Positions 61,864 through 64,000 of a DNA stretch of 64,000 nucleotides are shown in pieces. The notes under the pieces were generated by a model. It saw only the letters and a list, made by a program, of their open reading frames with translations, was not told where the DNA came from and did not search any database. The stretch's first letter is position 1, and each line of letters begins with the position of its first letter. The translations under genes were made by a program, and so were the position numbers. Source of the DNA: Ciborinia camelliae. Taxonomy: Eukaryota; Ascomycota; Leotiomycetes; Helotiales; Sclerotiniaceae. Location: the NCBI GenBank assembly GCA_025890175.1, contig JANPYM010000007.1:248001-312000 (forward strand). Direction: 5' to 3'.

Positions 61864-64000
61864 TTTAGCAAAATTTAATATTATAAATATTGTGTTTATT
61901 TGTAAATACTCGAAATCGAATTTTATAAAAATCTTTTTAACATAAAAGTTTTAATAAAAAATAATTGTTTTATTTTGTATATTATAATATATCTAAATTT
62001 TTAGAAAATATGAAACTGTTTTTAAATTTTTTATTTAAAATTTTTTTATTAAACTTTTTTTTAAAATATTATATATATTTGTTTTTTCGATTATAAAAAA
62101 ATTATTAATATATATTGTTATTATTGCTTTTTTGTTATAATTAAGATAAATATAATTATTTATCTTTATTAATATAAAATCGAATTAAATAAATATAAAA
62201 TATAAAATCTTTTATTATTATCTTAATATTTGTTTTAAATTATATAAAACCTTAAATAATTAATATATTTAAATTTTATTTTTAGGATTTTTTTTTAATT
62301 ATTCAAATTAAATTTTATTTTGTTTTTAATATAATAATAATTTAATATAAATTAATGTTGGAATCACTATGGGCGATGAAGAAATAAATGTATTATAGTA
62401 TATAGTGTATTTGGTTTAAAGCTTTGAAAACTATACTATAGATTAACTATATATATCTATTAGTGTATATTAACATTGTAGTGTGGGGGTGTTGCAAGTA
62501 ATATACTGCAGCTGTATACGGCGTATACATAAATATACTATGAGTATATAATTTATTTAACATTTATAATTATTTAAAGTATTATTTAATTGTATAATAC
62601 ACTTTATATAAAATTATATAATTATCTATAGTTTTATAAAAAAAATATTATTTTTTTATATTATTTTTTTCTCCGATATCGTACTAATTCTTTTACTCAT
62701 TATATTTAACCTATTTTATAATTTTAATATTAATAATATTATTCTTTATTAACTTTTTTAATACATTATATAATTTGAACTTAATCATTATATCAATTAA
62801 ATTAGAATCTTCATCAATTTACTTGATTTCAATAATTTTGTAACATTTATAAAATTAACAAAATGCTATAATATCGATTATTAATCTTTTCTTCTAAATC
62901 ATATTTAATTTCGTAAAACAGTTATATAACAACTTGAAATTAATACAAATTATTAAAAATATATTTTAAACAAAAATATTATTAATTATATTTTTAATAA
63001 CTATTTTCAAATCAAATCCTAAAATTATTCTATAAAATTCAGAAATTAATATATTTTTTGTAATTTGTTTATATTTAATTAATAATCAATAAATAATATT
63101 AATTTTATTATATTTATTTATAAACATTATAACGTATTCAATTTAAAATAACAAATCCCAATTATTAGTAAAAAAAATATTAATAAAAATAATCAATTAA
63201 AATAAATTAATATCAAACAAAATATAACAAAATCTTTATACTAAATTATTAATCTATTATTATAAATATTTATTTAATATCTTAATATTCTTTAATTTCA
63301 AATTAATTATTTAGACGATAGTTAATAAATTATATAATATTTCCAATTAATATATTATTATATTATATATAGTTTAAGTTTAATATAAAAGGTATTAATT
63401 TTTTAATATAATAATTATACAAATTTTTTTTTGAATATTATACAAATTCATAAATTCGGTTTTAATTAATTTAATATTTTTAAATTAATTTTTTTGGTTT
63501 AAATAAATTGTATTATTATTTATTATAAATATTTTGTTATTAAATTTTATTAAAATTTTAAATATTAATATTTTATATTTTTTAATTAAAAATTTAATTT
63601 TCTCAAATTTTTTTTATTTTTAATTTACAAATTTTTTATTAATAATAATAAACATATCATTAATCTATAAATCAATAATTTTGAAAATAATATTCTTTAA
63701 TATTATATATATAAGATATAAATTATAAATTAATTATTTTATTTAAAAATTTTTAATATAATATTTATAATAAATATTGAATTAATGATTTTCAATTTTT
63801 GGAATATTATATAACGAATATATTATTTATAACAGAAATTCCTTAGAAATTTCTATTTCCAATAATAGTTGAATATAAAAGTTTTAGATTAAATTAATTA
63901 TAATTTAAATATAAATCTAATTAATATTTTATTTATAAAAATTAATATTGCATTTTATAGTTTTTTTAATTATTATTAATATTAATATTATTTGTTAATT
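61864..64000. repeat. A+T-rich RIP-like block to window end
   Basis: Mostly A+T with no genes. A patch at 62355-62560 keeps more G and C and includes a near-perfect palindrome TGTATAC-GGC-GTATACA (62513-62529), probably a less mutated remnant of an older repeat. Confidence 0.75.

Overview
The window looks like nuclear DNA of a filamentous ascomycete, most likely a leotiomycete close to Sclerotiniaceae (Botrytis/Sclerotinia/Monilinia type). The reasons are genes with many short GT-AG introns (about 47-190 nt), fungal-type proteins (Vps11, Yra1, Ost4, Tma46, MFS transporters, bZIP, CYP52-like P450), and sharp alternation of gene-bearing DNA with almost pure A+T blocks of the kind left by repeat-induced point mutation (RIP). 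The species placement is inference; no search was run.

Region 1 (1-24.6 kb) holds the recognisable genes. On the minus strand are the N-terminal part of VPS11 (1-888), an allantoate/nicotinate-permease-like MFS transporter with an apparent one-base frameshift (1489-3753), the mRNA export adaptor YRA1/ALYREF with an 813-nt intron inside its RRM (4500-6264), and the 52-residue oligosaccharyltransferase subunit OST4 (7466-7624). On the plus strand are TMA46/DFRP1 (8244-9386) and a 14-TM DHA2-type drug/H+ antiporter (10217-12385). Three small, highly charged unknown ORFs follow (13.1, 14.1 and 15.4 kb), then a repeat-rich stretch (14.5-17.6 kb), a bZIP transcription factor (minus, about 19.65-20.5 kb) and a CYP52-like P450 (22934-24595). 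The housekeeping genes are independent units rather than a pathway cluster. OST4 and TMA46 share a divergent promoter region.

Region 2 (24.6-31.15 kb) has ordinary composition but no gene I can recognise. It carries TAGG-type microsatellite islands and a tRNA-like A-box fragment.

Region 3 (31.15-48.2 kb) is a gene-free block that is roughly nine-tenths A+T, with relics of older repeats. It contains a 10-N assembly gap at 38370-38379. About 1.7 kb of essentially identical sequence lies on both sides of the gap, which is best explained as two unmerged overlapping contig ends.

Region 4 (48.2-61.86 kb) is the most unusual structure. Two ~1.0-1.14 kb composite modules face each other in inverted orientation. 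Each is built from a ~180-bp unique edge, CTACCTAG-type and ACGAACCT-type tandem arrays, a perfect 14-nt GC hairpin, a long TTTA/TAAA tract and a GC-containing inner edge. Between them lie A+T-rich flanks and an 8-kb island of normal composition (49.95-57.88 kb) without recognisable genes. From 61.86 kb to the end the sequence is A+T-rich again. Whether the modules are the ends of one large element or two insertions of one dispersed repeat cannot be decided from this window.
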